From Streptomyces sp. FIT100 (lineage in GTDB: Bacteria; Actinomycetota; Actinomycetes; Streptomycetales; Streptomycetaceae), in the NCBI RefSeq assembly GCF_024584805.1, contig NZ_CP075715.1:434001-498000 (forward strand): a stretch of DNA of 64,000 bases, in the 5' to 3' direction. Numbering within the stretch: the first letter of the stretch is position 1; each line of letters opens with the position of its first letter. The notes under the pieces were generated by a model. It saw nothing but the letters and a program-made list of their open reading frames with translations. It did not search any database and was not told the origin of the DNA. Of this stretch, positions 51,264 through 60,472 are shown in pieces. The position numbers and the translations under genes are program-made.

Positions 51264-52038
51264 GCAGCGCGGCTGCGTCCGACAGGCGCTCGTTCATGCG
51301 CTCCAGCGCTTCCGCTGCGAGGCGGGGGAGTTCGGCCTTGCTTTCGGGCGGCCCCTCCACAGCGGCGTACAGCACCACTTCGCCCTTGCGGCCCGTCAGG
51401 GCGACGTACGAGTAGTTCGTGTTCTGACCGTCTTCGAGGGTTGCCCTGCCTTCCTCGGAGATCACGTGGTCCAGGCCCGACACATGCGGCGCCGCGCCCT
51501 CGCGGACGTCCTCGTAGCGGGCCTTGGGGGTGCGCTGCACGGGGCACCGGTGGAGCGTGTCCTCGATGTCCTTCATGTACGCCTCCGCGGTGGCCGCGTT
51601 CTTGAAGGCGCGCGCGTCGGACATCGCGAACAGGGTGCCCTCGTCACTCTTGGCGACGCGCTGCAGACCTACGAGCGTGCCGGGACGGTTGCCTCTGGCG
51701 GTCAGCTCGCAGTCCTTCTGCGCCAGCAGTTCCCCCGTGTCGTACCTGTCACCGAGGTCGTCGAAGCCGGGGCCCCAGTCGGTGGCCGTCGCGGCCACGT
51801 TCGTCACCAGTTCGCGCGCCTCGGCGGGCGACCTGCTGGGCCCGCCACCGAGGGTCAGCACCAGCGTGACCACGAGTCCCGTCACGACTGCCACACCGGC
51901 GACGGCCAGGGCCAGGAAGCGCCGCGATCGCCACCTCGGCCCGGGCTTCCCGGCGTCAGGGGGACCGGGGGCGGCTCCCGGCGGAGGGGGGAACGAGAGC
52001 GGACCGCTCGGCGGTCCGCCCGGCGGTTGTGAACTCAC
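51250..52038 (-). CDS. Membrane-anchored sensor-domain-like protein
   Basis: A 262-residue protein: Pro-rich cytosolic head (SSQPPGGPPSGPLSFPPPPG), one membrane helix (FLALAVAGVAVVTGLVVTLVL), and an extracellular part with two cysteines (DCELTARG, LHRCPVQR), resembling the PknH-type sensor domain of actinobacteria. The ligand is unknown. GTG 52038 is used. The last residues are encoded in a 21-bp minisatellite, so the C-terminus may vary between strains. Confidence 0.7.
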   Translation of the reverse strand: MSSQPPGGPPSGPLSFPPPPGAAPGPPDAGKPGPRWRSRRFLALAVAGVAVVTGLVVTLVLTLGGGPSRSPAEARELVTNVAATATDWGPGFDDLGDRYDTGELLAQKDCELTARGNRPGTLVGLQRVAKSDEGTLFAMSDARAFKNAATAEAYMKDIEDTLHRCPVQRTPKARYEDVREGAAPHVSGLDHVISEEGRATLEDGQNTNYSYVALTGRKGEVVLYAAVEGPPESKAELPRLAAEALERMNERLSDAAALRHVP

Positions 52039-52152
52039 ACGGTTCTCCTACCCGCCACGGGCAGGAGTGCCTCGCCGACCGGACGAGTGAATGGGGGCAA
52101 TACAGGCGAACAGGTGCAAGCGGTCACGCAAGCACCGCGCCGCGCGCCCAGG

Positions 52153-52956
52153 TCAGTACGCGGAAGTAACCGGATCCACCGAACCGAGCAGACGGCCCTC
52201 GGCGTACGCCAGAGCGGCCTCGGGCAGTGACGACGCGCGGCCGCTGAGCAGGACGGTGAGCCGTGCGCTCGGCGTGGCCGCGGGCGCCGGAGCGGCGCCG
52301 ATGCGGCGCAGCGCCTGCGCGGCGACGGCCCCGGCGGAGCCGTGCAGGGCGACCGGCGGCAGCGCATCCGTGCGGCCCTCGGCGACGGCCGCACGGATGC
52401 GCTCGGCGACGAGCTCGTAGTGGGTGCAGCCGAGCACGACGGCGCGTACGTCCATGGGCGTGAGGGCGGCCGCAGCGGCGACGGCTTCGTCGATGGCGCG
52501 CTCGTCGGCCTGTTCGACGGCGGCGGCGAGGCCCGGGCAGGGCACCTCGGTGACATCGACACCGTCCGCGAAGTCGCGGATGAGGCCGCGCTGATAGGCG
52601 CTGCCGGTGGTGGCGGGGGTCGCCCAGATGGCGACGCGACCGCCGCCCGCGGCGGCCGGCTTGATCGCGGGGACCGTGCCGATGACCGGCAGTCCCGGCT
52701 CCAGCTCCGTCCGGAGGGCGGGGAGCGCGTGCACCGAGGCGGTGTTGCAGCCGACGATCAGCGCGTCGGGGCCGTGGGCGCCGGCGGCGCGTGCGACGGC
52801 GAGCGCGTGGTCGGTCACATCGTCCGGCGTGCGCGGACCCCAGGGCATACCGTCGGGGTCCAGGGAGAGGACGAGCTCGGCGTCCGGCCGCAGCCGGCGC
52901 ACGGCAGCGGCCGCGGGCAGCAGCCCGATTCCGGAGTCGATGAGCGCGATCTTCAC
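52153..52956 (-). CDS. Glutamate/aspartate racemase-like protein
   Basis: A 267-residue protein with both catalytic-cysteine motifs of the racemase family: VGCNTASVHALP and VLGCTHYELVAE, preceded by ALIDSGIGLLP. Canonical glutamate racemases make D-Glu for peptidoglycan. This one lacks several flanking residues typical of MurI, so a related racemase or a second copy is possible. Upstream 52957-53014 is shared with the divergent glycosyltransferase gene. Confidence 0.82.
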   Translation of the reverse strand: MKIALIDSGIGLLPAAAAVRRLRPDAELVLSLDPDGMPWGPRTPDDVTDHALAVARAAGAHGPDALIVGCNTASVHALPALRTELEPGLPVIGTVPAIKPAAAGGGRVAIWATPATTGSAYQRGLIRDFADGVDVTEVPCPGLAAAVEQADERAIDEAVAAAAALTPMDVRAVVLGCTHYELVAERIRAAVAEGRTDALPPVALHGSAGAVAAQALRRIGAAPAPAATPSARLTVLLSGRASSLPEAALAYAEGRLLGSVDPVTSAY

Positions 52957-52979
52957 CCGGTCACCCTAGCCGACCACCC

Positions 52980-53014
52980 TTGCGGTCCCAGCAATCTGGG
53001 GCACACTGCGGCGA
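52980..53014 (+). promoter_or_regulatory. Leaderless promoter candidate
   Basis: TTGCGG (52980-52985), 16 bases, then CACACT (53002-53007) lie seven bases before ATG 53015, with no Shine-Dalgarno. Similar arrangements stand before 55740 (TAACTT at 55727-55732). Confidence 0.5.
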
Positions 53015-54199
53015 ATGAGCAGCATTGCGTGGATCGCCCTGGGGTCGCTGGCCGCCTGGCTGTGGCTGCTGCTGGGGCAGGGGTTCTTCTGGCGGACGGA
53101 TCAGCGGCTCCCCCGGCGTACGGCGCCCGCGTCGTGGCCGTACGTCGTCATCGTCGTACCGGCGAGGGACGAGGCGGAGGTGCTGCCGGAGAGCCTGCCG
53201 TCGCTGCTGCGGCAGGCGTATCCCGGCCGGGCGGAGGTGATCCTGGTCGACGACGCCAGCACGGACGGTACGGGCAAGCTCGCCCAGGAGCTGGCCCTGA
53301 GGTACGAAGGGCTGCCGCTGACCGTGACCTCGCCGGGGGAACCCGAGCCGGGCTGGACGGGCAAGCTGTGGGCGCTGCGGCACGGCCTGGCGCTGGCACG
53401 GGCCCGCCGGCCGGAGTACCTGCTGCTGACCGACGCCGATATCGCGCATGAGCCCGACAGCCTGTCCGAGCTGGTCGCCGCGGCCGGCTCGAACGGCCTC
53501 GATCTCGTTTCGCAAATGGCGCGACTGCAGGTCACCAACGGCTGGGAGCGGCTGGTGGTGCCCGCCTTCGTCTACTTCTTCGCGCAGCTCTATCCCTTCC
53601 GCTGGATCAACAAGGAGCGTGCGTGGACGACGGCCGCGGCGGGCGGCTGTGTGCTGCTGCGCACGGACGCGGCCGAGCGGGCGGGGATCCCCGACGCGGT
53701 GCGCCAGGCGGTCATCGACGACGTGGCGGTGGCGCGTGCGGTGCGGCGGGCCGGGGGGCGGGTGTGGCTGGGGCTCGCGGAGCGGGTGGACAGCATCCGG
53801 CCCTATCCCCGCCTCGCCGACCTGTGGCGGATGGTGTCTCGGACCGCGTACGCCCAGCTGCGGCACAGTCCCGCGCTCCTCGCCGCGACCGTGGCGGGGC
53901 TCGCGCTGGTGTACCTCGCCCCGCCCGTCGCGCTGTGCGCCGGAGTGTTCGGCGCGGACGCCCCGGGTGACACGGTCGCGGGCTGGGCGGGGTTCCTGGC
54001 GTGGGCGGTGATGGCGGGTACGTACGCCCCGATGCTCCACTACTACCGGCAGACCCTGTGGCTCGCTCCGCTGCTGCCGCTCACCGCGCTGCTCTATCTG
54101 CTGATGACGGTGGACTCGGCGGTGCAGCACTACCGAGGGCGCGGCGCGGCCTGGAAGGGGCGTACGTACTCCCGTCCCGAAGCCGCGCCGGACCGTTGA
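53015..54199 (+). CDS. Family 2 glycosyltransferase, HpnB-like
   Basis: A 394-residue protein. One N-terminal helix precedes a GT-A domain: YVVIVVPARDEAEVLPESLP, VILVDDASTDGTG, YLLLTDADIAHEPDSL (DxD) and the acceptor region VIDDVAVARAVRRAGGRVWL. About four membrane helices follow. This layout matches the hopene-associated glycosyltransferase HpnB, but no hopanoid genes are visible nearby, so the acceptor is uncertain. Confidence 0.82.
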   Translation: MSSIAWIALGSLAAWLWLLLGQGFFWRTDQRLPRRTAPASWPYVVIVVPARDEAEVLPESLPSLLRQAYPGRAEVILVDDASTDGTGKLAQELALRYEGLPLTVTSPGEPEPGWTGKLWALRHGLALARARRPEYLLLTDADIAHEPDSLSELVAAAGSNGLDLVSQMARLQVTNGWERLVVPAFVYFFAQLYPFRWINKERAWTTAAAGGCVLLRTDAAERAGIPDAVRQAVIDDVAVARAVRRAGGRVWLGLAERVDSIRPYPRLADLWRMVSRTAYAQLRHSPALLAATVAGLALVYLAPPVALCAGVFGADAPGDTVAGWAGFLAWAVMAGTYAPMLHYYRQTLWLAPLLPLTALLYLLMTVDSAVQHYRGRGAAWKGRTYSRPEAAPDR

Positions 54200-54212
54200 C
54201 GGCGGGCGTAGG

Positions 54213-55487
54213 TCACTTCCTGCCGGGCGTCCAGTTCATGCCCCAGCCATAGGCGTAATCGATGGTGCGCTGGGGGCTCACTCCGCGCTCGGGCACCAGA
54301 TAGCGCGCCTCGCGCTGGACGACGATGTCCCCGCCCTGGTTGGTGAGGAGTGCGAGGGCGCACACCGTGGAGGGGACGGTGCACTCGTCGAGCGAGAACT
54401 CGATGGCGGCCCCGTGCTGTGGCTGGAGGGTGACCGTGGCGTGCAGATCGGCGAAGCTGCGCGCGCCTTCGTAGATGGTCACGAAGATGACGACGCGGCG
54501 CAGCTCGCTCTTGTGGTCGAGATTGACGGTGAGGTTCTCACCGCTGGTGACGGCTCCGGTGCGGTCGTCGCCGTCGAGATGGATGTAGGGGGGCTGGTGG
54601 AGGGCGCCGAAGGCGTTGCCGAGCGCCTGGACGACTCCCTTGCGGCCGTCGGTGAGTTCGTAGAGGGCGCACAGGTCGAGGTCGAGGTCGCCGTGGACGG
54701 CGACGGCCCGGCCGAGCTTGGCCCCCCAGCCCTTGAACTGCTTGCGCACCTCCCAGTTGAGGTTGACCCGCATGGCGCCGGACGTGCCGCCCTGCTTGCT
54801 GAGCGAGACGGTCGGGGACTCCTTCGTCAGGGTGACCTTGGTGAGGCGCACGGGCGCGGGGGCGGGCGGTGTCGGCGCCGGTGCCATCGGCGCCGGGGGC
54901 GGGGCGGCCGGAGCCGGCGCACGCCGGGGCGCGGGCTGCCGGGGTGCGGGCTGCTGGGGCTCGTCGACCGAGATGCCGAAGTCGGTGGCGAGGCCCGCGA
55001 GTCCGCTCCCGTACCCCTGGCCGACGGCGCGGAACTTCCACGCGCCCTGGCGCCGGTAGAGCTCGCCGAGGATGAAGGCCGTCTCGACGGTCGCGTCCTG
55101 GCTCTCGTAGCGGGCGATCTCCGTTCCCCCCGCCGCGTCGAGCAGCCGCACGTACAGACCCGGCACCTGTCCGAAGCTGCCGCCGTCGGCCGATGCGGCG
55201 AGAACGATCCGCTCGATGCCGGGCTCGACGCTCCCCAGGTCGACGGCGATGCGGTCGGTCGTGCCGTCCCCCTCGCTGCGCTTGCCTTCGTGGCGCACCG
55301 CGCCCGAGGCGTGCACGGGCTGGTTGTAGAAGACGAAGTCCGCGTCGGAGCGGACCTTTCCGGACCCCGCGTCGAGGAGCAGGGCCGACGCGTCGACGTC
55401 GGGCGCCCCGCCTCCCGAACGCCACCCCAACTCGACATGAACACTCAGCGCGGGTACTGGAACATTGGCCCCTTTGAGCATGGACAT
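54213..55487 (-). CDS. TerD/TerA-type tellurium-resistance-family protein
   Basis: A 424-residue two-domain protein. Residues 1-170 are a TerD domain ([44 protein letters not shown]). A Pro/Ala linker spans about 175-215. Residues 220-424 are a TerA-like domain ([46 protein letters not shown]). The DLDL and DGDD clusters are calcium-binding-type loops. Ter-family proteins are linked to stress and phage/tellurite response; the exact function is open. Confidence 0.9.
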   Translation of the reverse strand: MSMLKGANVPVPALSVHVELGWRSGGGAPDVDASALLLDAGSGKVRSDADFVFYNQPVHASGAVRHEGKRSEGDGTTDRIAVDLGSVEPGIERIVLAASADGGSFGQVPGLYVRLLDAAGGTEIARYESQDATVETAFILGELYRRQGAWKFRAVGQGYGSGLAGLATDFGISVDEPQQPAPRQPAPRRAPAPAAPPPAPMAPAPTPPAPAPVRLTKVTLTKESPTVSLSKQGGTSGAMRVNLNWEVRKQFKGWGAKLGRAVAVHGDLDLDLCALYELTDGRKGVVQALGNAFGALHQPPYIHLDGDDRTGAVTSGENLTVNLDHKSELRRVVIFVTIYEGARSFADLHATVTLQPQHGAAIEFSLDECTVPSTVCALALLTNQGGDIVVQREARYLVPERGVSPQRTIDYAYGWGMNWTPGRK

Positions 55488-55739
55488 AGCGGCCCCCCAT
55501 CACGGGTCCTGGTGCCCGGTCACTTCCCTGTCGCCAACCTAGCGGCGACCGCGCCCGGACACCCCCCGCAACCCGGCGGTAACCCCTTCCCAGCTTGCCC
55601 TTTACACGATCCGAACGCCGCGCGACGACCGTTTTTCCCAGATTCGCTCGCATTGGGGATCCACGGTCACTCGTAACACGTCAAACAACCCTCTTATCGG
55701 GCTCCCCAACCAGCACATCGTGGGCTTAACTTATGTGCC

Positions 55740-56201
55740 ATGACCTCCCCCCGCTCCACCTACGGCGGCGGTTACTACGCCGCGCCGTCGTTCCCCGACA
55801 CCCCGATCTACGACTCCCTGGTCGCGGAGCGGGGCACGCCTCAGATCGCCCCGATCCGAGTGCCTTCCGCGTACGAGACCGGTCACAGCTACCTGCCGGC
55901 CCTCCCCGCGGCCCTGCCCGCCCTCCCGGCGGCGCCCTCGCACCCCAGCCCTTCGTACGGCTACCCCCAGCCGGCTCCGCAGCCCGTCCCGCTGCAGCAC
56001 GCGCCCGCGCCGTACATCCCGCAGCAGCCGACCGGCCCCCGCGGGTACCCGGGCGCCCAGCCGCAGCCGATGCCCCGCCCGATGGCGGGCGCCGGGTACG
56101 AGGCCATGCGCCCCGCCGCGGCGCCGCGCCCGATGCCGGCCCCGGCGCCCGCGCCGTACGAGGACCCGTACAACCGCCCCTACCAGGGCGGCCGATACTG
56201 A
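55740..56201 (+). CDS. DUF6643-like Pro-rich protein
   Basis: A 153-residue, low-complexity protein: N-terminal block MTSPRSTYGGGYYAAPSFPD then TPIYDSLVAERGTPQIAPIR, followed by about 95 Pro/Ala-rich residues. The N-terminal block is a conserved Streptomyces pattern that I recall as DUF6643; function unknown. A leaderless -10 (TAACTT) lies seven bases before the ATG. Confidence 0.75.
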   Translation: MTSPRSTYGGGYYAAPSFPDTPIYDSLVAERGTPQIAPIRVPSAYETGHSYLPALPAALPALPAAPSHPSPSYGYPQPAPQPVPLQHAPAPYIPQQPTGPRGYPGAQPQPMPRPMAGAGYEAMRPAAAPRPMPAPAPAPYEDPYNRPYQGGRY

Positions 56202-56266
56202 CCGAAACGCACTGACCGGGGGTTTCCGGCCGAACGGATGCGCGGCGCGGCTGGCAGGATGGCCTC

Positions 56267-57100
56267 ATGCCGATCGCAGTGCTTCGCTCTGTCCACGTCC
56301 ACCCGGTCAAGTCGGTCGCGGGATACGCACCGGGCGAGGCCGTCGTGGAACCGTGGGGTCTCGCCGGCGACCGCCGGTGGATGGTGGTCGACGCGGCCGG
56401 CCGGGCCGTGACCCAACGCCAGCAGGCACGGCTGGCGTTGGCCGCCGCCGAGCCGCTCGCGGACGGCGGAATCCGGCTGTCCGCTCCCGGGCGGGAGCCG
56501 CTGACCGTGGCGGCGCCCGAGCCCGTGGGCGCGACCGTCGTGGAGCTCTTTGGGGAGAAGCTGGAGGCGGTGCCCGTCGGCACCGCCTCCGACGCCTGGT
56601 TCAGCGCCTATCTGGGCGTGCCGGTCCGGCTCGTGCACCTCGACGACCCGGCGCACCGCCGCCCGGTCGACCCTGACTACGCGCTGCCGGGCGAGACGGT
56701 GTCCTTCGCCGACGGTTTCCCGCTGCTCGTGACCTCGGTCGCCTCTCTCGACGCGCTGAACTCCCTCATCGCGCAGGGCGACCACCCCGACGAGGGCCCC
56801 CTGCCCATGAACCGCTTCCGGCCCAATCTCGTCGTGGACGGCACACCGCCGTGGGACGAGGACGGCTGGCAGCGCATCCAGGTGGGCGAGGTCCGTTTCC
56901 GGGTGACCAAGCCGTGCGGACGCTGCGTCGTGACGACGACCGACCAGCTGACGGCGGAGCGCGGCAAGGAGCCGCTGCGGACCCTCGCACGCCACCGGCG
57001 CTTCGGGGACCGGCTCGTCTTCGGCCAGAACCTGGTTCCGGAGCACACGGGAACCGTACGAGTGGGAGACCCCGTGCGGATCCTCGGCCGACGGACCTGA
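56267..57100 (+). CDS. MOSC-domain protein (YcbX-like)
   Basis: A 277-residue protein. The N-terminal MOSC beta-barrel domain begins VLRSVHVHPVKSVAGYAPGE, with GLAGDRRWMVVDAAG following. The C-terminal MOSC domain has RFRPNLVVDGTPPWDEDGW and FRVTKPCGRCVVTT, whose Cys matches the position of the molybdenum-ligating Cys of the MOSC/mARC family. Members bind molybdenum cofactor and reduce N-hydroxylated compounds. A leaderless-type -10 (CAGGAT) lies six bases before ATG 56267. Confidence 0.9.
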   Translation: MPIAVLRSVHVHPVKSVAGYAPGEAVVEPWGLAGDRRWMVVDAAGRAVTQRQQARLALAAAEPLADGGIRLSAPGREPLTVAAPEPVGATVVELFGEKLEAVPVGTASDAWFSAYLGVPVRLVHLDDPAHRRPVDPDYALPGETVSFADGFPLLVTSVASLDALNSLIAQGDHPDEGPLPMNRFRPNLVVDGTPPWDEDGWQRIQVGEVRFRVTKPCGRCVVTTTDQLTAERGKEPLRTLARHRRFGDRLVFGQNLVPEHTGTVRVGDPVRILGRRT

Positions 57101-57257
57101 GATCCCGGGCCGGTGCCGCGGAACTCCGCGGGATGCCCCGCGCGTTGGCAGAGTGACCGGGTGAGCACCGGGGGGTGAGCTTGCTCTCTCTTCGCTCCAC
57201 CCGTGCGTGTGCGGCGCCCGGCGGAGCTATCACGAAGGGGGAAGGGGGTGCGGGACA

Positions 57258-57866
57258 GTGCACGCGATCACCGGCCTCTGGCGCTGGCGGCACAATCCCC
57301 TGCGCCGCGCCACCGATCTCGTCGAAGCATGGGCGGCGCTGGCCGCTCTCGCACTGCTGGCCGTGGCCGTTCCGGCCGCCGGCTGGATCTGCGGCGGGCT
57401 GACCGACGCCGCGCTCCGGGAGTCCGTGCGCGCCCAGCGGGCCGAGCGCCATCTCACGACCGCCCGGGTGCTGCGGGCCGCACCACGCCCCGAGCAGACC
57501 GTCGCCGAACCGGAAGCGTCGACGGAGCAGCCCGTACGGCGCGCCGTCGTCGCCGAGTGGACGTCGGCGGACGGCAGCCGGCACAGCGGCACGGTCACCA
57601 CGCATGTCCGGACGGCGGACCCCGGAGACACCTTCCGCATATGGACGGACGCCCGGGGCCGTGCGGTCAGCCGCCCCCTGGACCATGACACCGCACGGAC
57701 GCACGCCGTCCTCGCCGGGCTCGCCGCCGCAGCCGTCGTCGCCGGATCCGTCGAAGGTGCCAGACGGCTCTTCGTACGCCGGCTGATGCAGCGGCGGTAC
57801 GAGCGGCTCGACCGCGCGTGGGCCGATGCCGGTCCGGACTGGGGTCGCACGGGCGCGGGCAGCTGA
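57258..57866 (+). CDS. Rv1733c-like membrane protein
   Basis: A 202-residue protein with two membrane helices (about 25-48 and 160-178) and a periplasmic domain between (AEWTSADGSRHSGTVTTHVR, PGDTFRIWTDARG). The start region WRWRHNPLRRATDLVEAWAA is the conserved head of the actinobacterial Rv1733c-like family. GTG 57258 follows a G-rich leader. Function unknown. Confidence 0.82.
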   Translation: MHAITGLWRWRHNPLRRATDLVEAWAALAALALLAVAVPAAGWICGGLTDAALRESVRAQRAERHLTTARVLRAAPRPEQTVAEPEASTEQPVRRAVVAEWTSADGSRHSGTVTTHVRTADPGDTFRIWTDARGRAVSRPLDHDTARTHAVLAGLAAAAVVAGSVEGARRLFVRRLMQRRYERLDRAWADAGPDWGRTGAGS

Positions 57867-57953
57867 CCCGTCAACTCCCGCCCGCCGCGCGCGCTACGGT
57901 GGTGCGACGCGTGGCACGGCAGGCAGTCGACGAGGTGGGGGCAGAGCAGCACC

Positions 57954-60389
57954 ATGGCACAGGGCACGGTCCAGGTGACGCACACCGGCACGTCGCGGTG
58001 GCGGCGCCGCACGGGCGAGTACGCCTCCCTCGCCGCAGCCCTCGAGGCCGCCGGCGACGGTGACATCCTCACCGTCGCCCCCGGGACCTACCGGGAGAAC
58101 CTCGTGGTGCAGCGCGCCGTGACGCTGCGCGGGAGCGAGGGGTCGGCCGGTTCGGTGCGGATCGCCCCGGCCGAGGGCGTGCCGCTGACCGTGCGTGCCT
58201 CGGCGACGGTGCGGGACCTCCAAGTCGAGGGGCAGGACTCGGCGGCGCCGGCGCTGCTCGTCGAGGACGGCACACCCGAGCTGGCGGACCTGCGGATCGT
58301 CACCCGTTCCGCCGCGGGCATCGAGGTGCGCGGCGCGGCCCGGCCCACCGTGCGCCGGTGCACGGTCGACAATCCGGCCGGGGTCGGCATCGGGGTGCTG
58401 GACGGCGCCGGCGGCGTGTTCGAGGAGTGCGAGGTCGTCGCGGCCGGGCAGGCCGGGGTCTCGGTGCGTGGCGGCGCCCGTCCGCGGCTCGAGCGCTGCC
58501 GGGTGCATCACGCGTCGGGCGTGGGCCTGAGCGTGACCGGCGAGGGCAGCTCGCTGGAGGCGCTGGGCTGCGAGGTGTACGAGATCAAGGGTGCGGGCGT
58601 GCAGATCGCGTCGCGCGCCACGGCCCATCTCACCGACTCCAGCGTGCACCGCACCGCGTCGGACGGCATCACGCTCGACACGGACGCGGTGCTCACTCTC
58701 TCCGACTGCGACATCCACGACGTGCCGGAGAACGCGGTGGACCTGCGCTCCCGTGCGGTCCTCACGCTCACCCGCTCGACCGTCCGCCGCTTCGGCCGCA
58801 ACGGTCTGTCGGTCTGGGACCCCGGCACCCGTGTGGATGCCAACCAGTGCGAGATCCATGACAGCACGGGCGACTATCCGGCGGTCTGGGTCAGCGACGG
58901 CGCCGCCGCCGTCCTCGACTCCTGCCGCGTCCACGACGTCCCCGACGCGCTCTTCGTCCTCGACCGCGGCTCGCGCGCCGATGTCGTCGACAGCGATCTC
59001 TTCCAGGTGCGCAACACCGCGGTGTCGGTCAGCGACGGAGCAACCGCCCAGCTCGACGACTGCCGTATCCGCGAGGCGTCCACCGGCGCCTGGTTCCGCG
59101 ACCACGGCAGCGGCGGCACGCTCGGCAACTGCACCATCGACGGGGCGCAGACGGGCGTGATCGTCACCAAGGGCGCCGATCCCACGGTCGAGCGCTGCAC
59201 GGTGACGTCCCCCGCCGAGGCGGGTTTCTACGTGTCGGCCGAGGGCCGCGGCACCTTCCACGCCTGCCGGGTGACCGGCAGCGGCGGCTACGGCTTCCAT
59301 GTGATGGACGGCTGCCGTACGACCCTGACGCAGTGTCGCACCGAGCGGTGCACGCGCGGGGGCTACGAGTTCCCCGCGCAGGGCCCGGTGGTGGAGGACT
59401 GCACCAGCGACGAGAGCGGGGTGCGGTCCGCGCCGCAGCAGACCCCGGCGGTGGTGACGGCGTCCCAGCCCGACCGTTCCTCCACCGGGCTGCTCGGCAT
59501 GATCCCCGGGCAGCGCACCGCCGAACCGCTGGTCATACCGGACGCGCCGGTGCAGCCCGCGGTCGCCGTCCCTGCGGCCCGTACGCCGGCGGACGTCCTC
59601 GGTGAACTCGACGCTCTGGTCGGCCTGGAGAGCGTCAAGCGCGAGGTGCGCACGCTCACCAACATGATCGAGGTGGGCAGGCGGCGCCAGGAGGCGGGCC
59701 TCAAGGCGGCGTCGGTCCGCCGCCATCTCGTCTTCACCGGCTCCCCCGGCACGGGCAAGACGACGGTGGCACGGCTGTACGGCGAGATCCTGGCCTCGCT
59801 CGGGGTGCTGGAGCGCGGCCATCTCGTCGAGGTGTCCCGGGTCGACCTCGTCGGCGAGCACATCGGCTCGACCGCCATCCGTACGCAGGAGGCGTTCGAG
59901 CGGGCGCGCGGCGGGGTGCTCTTCATCGACGAGGCGTACGCGCTCTCGCCCGAGGACTCCGGCCGGGACTTCGGCCGCGAGGCCATCGACACCCTCGTGA
60001 AGCTGATGGAGGACCACCGGGACGCGGTGGTGGTGATCGTCGCCGGGTACACGGCGGAGATGGAGCGCTTCCTCTCGGTCAACCCCGGTGTGGCGTCGCG
60101 TTTCTCACGGACCATCACCTTCAGCGACTACATGCCCGATGAACTGCTGCGGATCGTGGAGCAGCAGGCCGAGGAGCACGAGTACCGGCTGGCGGACGGC
60201 ACTTCAGAGGCGCTGCGGAAGTACTTCACGGTGCTGCCCAAGGGACCCGCGTTCGGCAACGGCCGGACGGCCCGCCAGACCTTCGAGTCGATGGTGGAGC
60301 GGCATGCGGGCCGGGTCGCCGAGCTCAGCGAGGTGAGCACCGACGACCTGACGCTGCTCCATCCGGAGGATCTGCCCGAACTTCCCTGA
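57954..60389 (+). CDS. Right-handed beta-helix / CbbX-EccA-type AAA+ ATPase fusion
   Basis: An 811-residue protein. Residues 1-500 are a right-handed parallel beta-helix with about 20 coils of the type VERCTVTSPAEAGFYVSAEG and LDDCRIREASTGAWFRDHG. After a linker, residues about 550-790 are an AAA+ domain: Walker A GSPGTGKT (596-603), Walker B VLFIDEAYAL (Asp659, Glu660), and the sensor region VIVAGYTAEMERF then NPGVASRFSRTI. The ATPase is of the CbbX/EccA type, which remodels protein partners. The helix probably recognises a partner or a surface; target unknown. Confidence 0.88.
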   Translation: MAQGTVQVTHTGTSRWRRRTGEYASLAAALEAAGDGDILTVAPGTYRENLVVQRAVTLRGSEGSAGSVRIAPAEGVPLTVRASATVRDLQVEGQDSAAPALLVEDGTPELADLRIVTRSAAGIEVRGAARPTVRRCTVDNPAGVGIGVLDGAGGVFEECEVVAAGQAGVSVRGGARPRLERCRVHHASGVGLSVTGEGSSLEALGCEVYEIKGAGVQIASRATAHLTDSSVHRTASDGITLDTDAVLTLSDCDIHDVPENAVDLRSRAVLTLTRSTVRRFGRNGLSVWDPGTRVDANQCEIHDSTGDYPAVWVSDGAAAVLDSCRVHDVPDALFVLDRGSRADVVDSDLFQVRNTAVSVSDGATAQLDDCRIREASTGAWFRDHGSGGTLGNCTIDGAQTGVIVTKGADPTVERCTVTSPAEAGFYVSAEGRGTFHACRVTGSGGYGFHVMDGCRTTLTQCRTERCTRGGYEFPAQGPVVEDCTSDESGVRSAPQQTPAVVTASQPDRSSTGLLGMIPGQRTAEPLVIPDAPVQPAVAVPAARTPADVLGELDALVGLESVKREVRTLTNMIEVGRRRQEAGLKAASVRRHLVFTGSPGTGKTTVARLYGEILASLGVLERGHLVEVSRVDLVGEHIGSTAIRTQEAFERARGGVLFIDEAYALSPEDSGRDFGREAIDTLVKLMEDHRDAVVVIVAGYTAEMERFLSVNPGVASRFSRTITFSDYMPDELLRIVEQQAEEHEYRLADGTSEALRKYFTVLPKGPAFGNGRTARQTFESMVERHAGRVAELSEVSTDDLTLLHPEDLPELP

Positions 60390-60390
60390 G

Positions 60391-60420
60391 AGCCCCGGGG
60401 ACTTGAGGATCCCGGGGGCT
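60391..60420. terminator. Hairpin with following GGACTCGAA tandem repeats
   Basis: AGCCCCGGG (60391-60399) pairs with CCCGGGGGCT (60411-60420) with one bulge, just after the AAA+ stop. It is followed at 60425-60460 by a 9-bp tandem repeat. It also lies 50 bases beyond the stop of the convergent membrane hydrolase gene. Confidence 0.55.
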
Positions 60421-60472
60421 CAAGGGACTCGAAGGACTCGAAGGACTCGAGGGCTTGAGGGGCTTGAGGGTC

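Noticed and set aside
57954..60389. Part of a type VII (ESX) secretion locus
   Set aside because: The AAA+ domain resembles EccA, but no ESX substrate, EccB-E or mycosin gene is in the window, so membership is not claimed.
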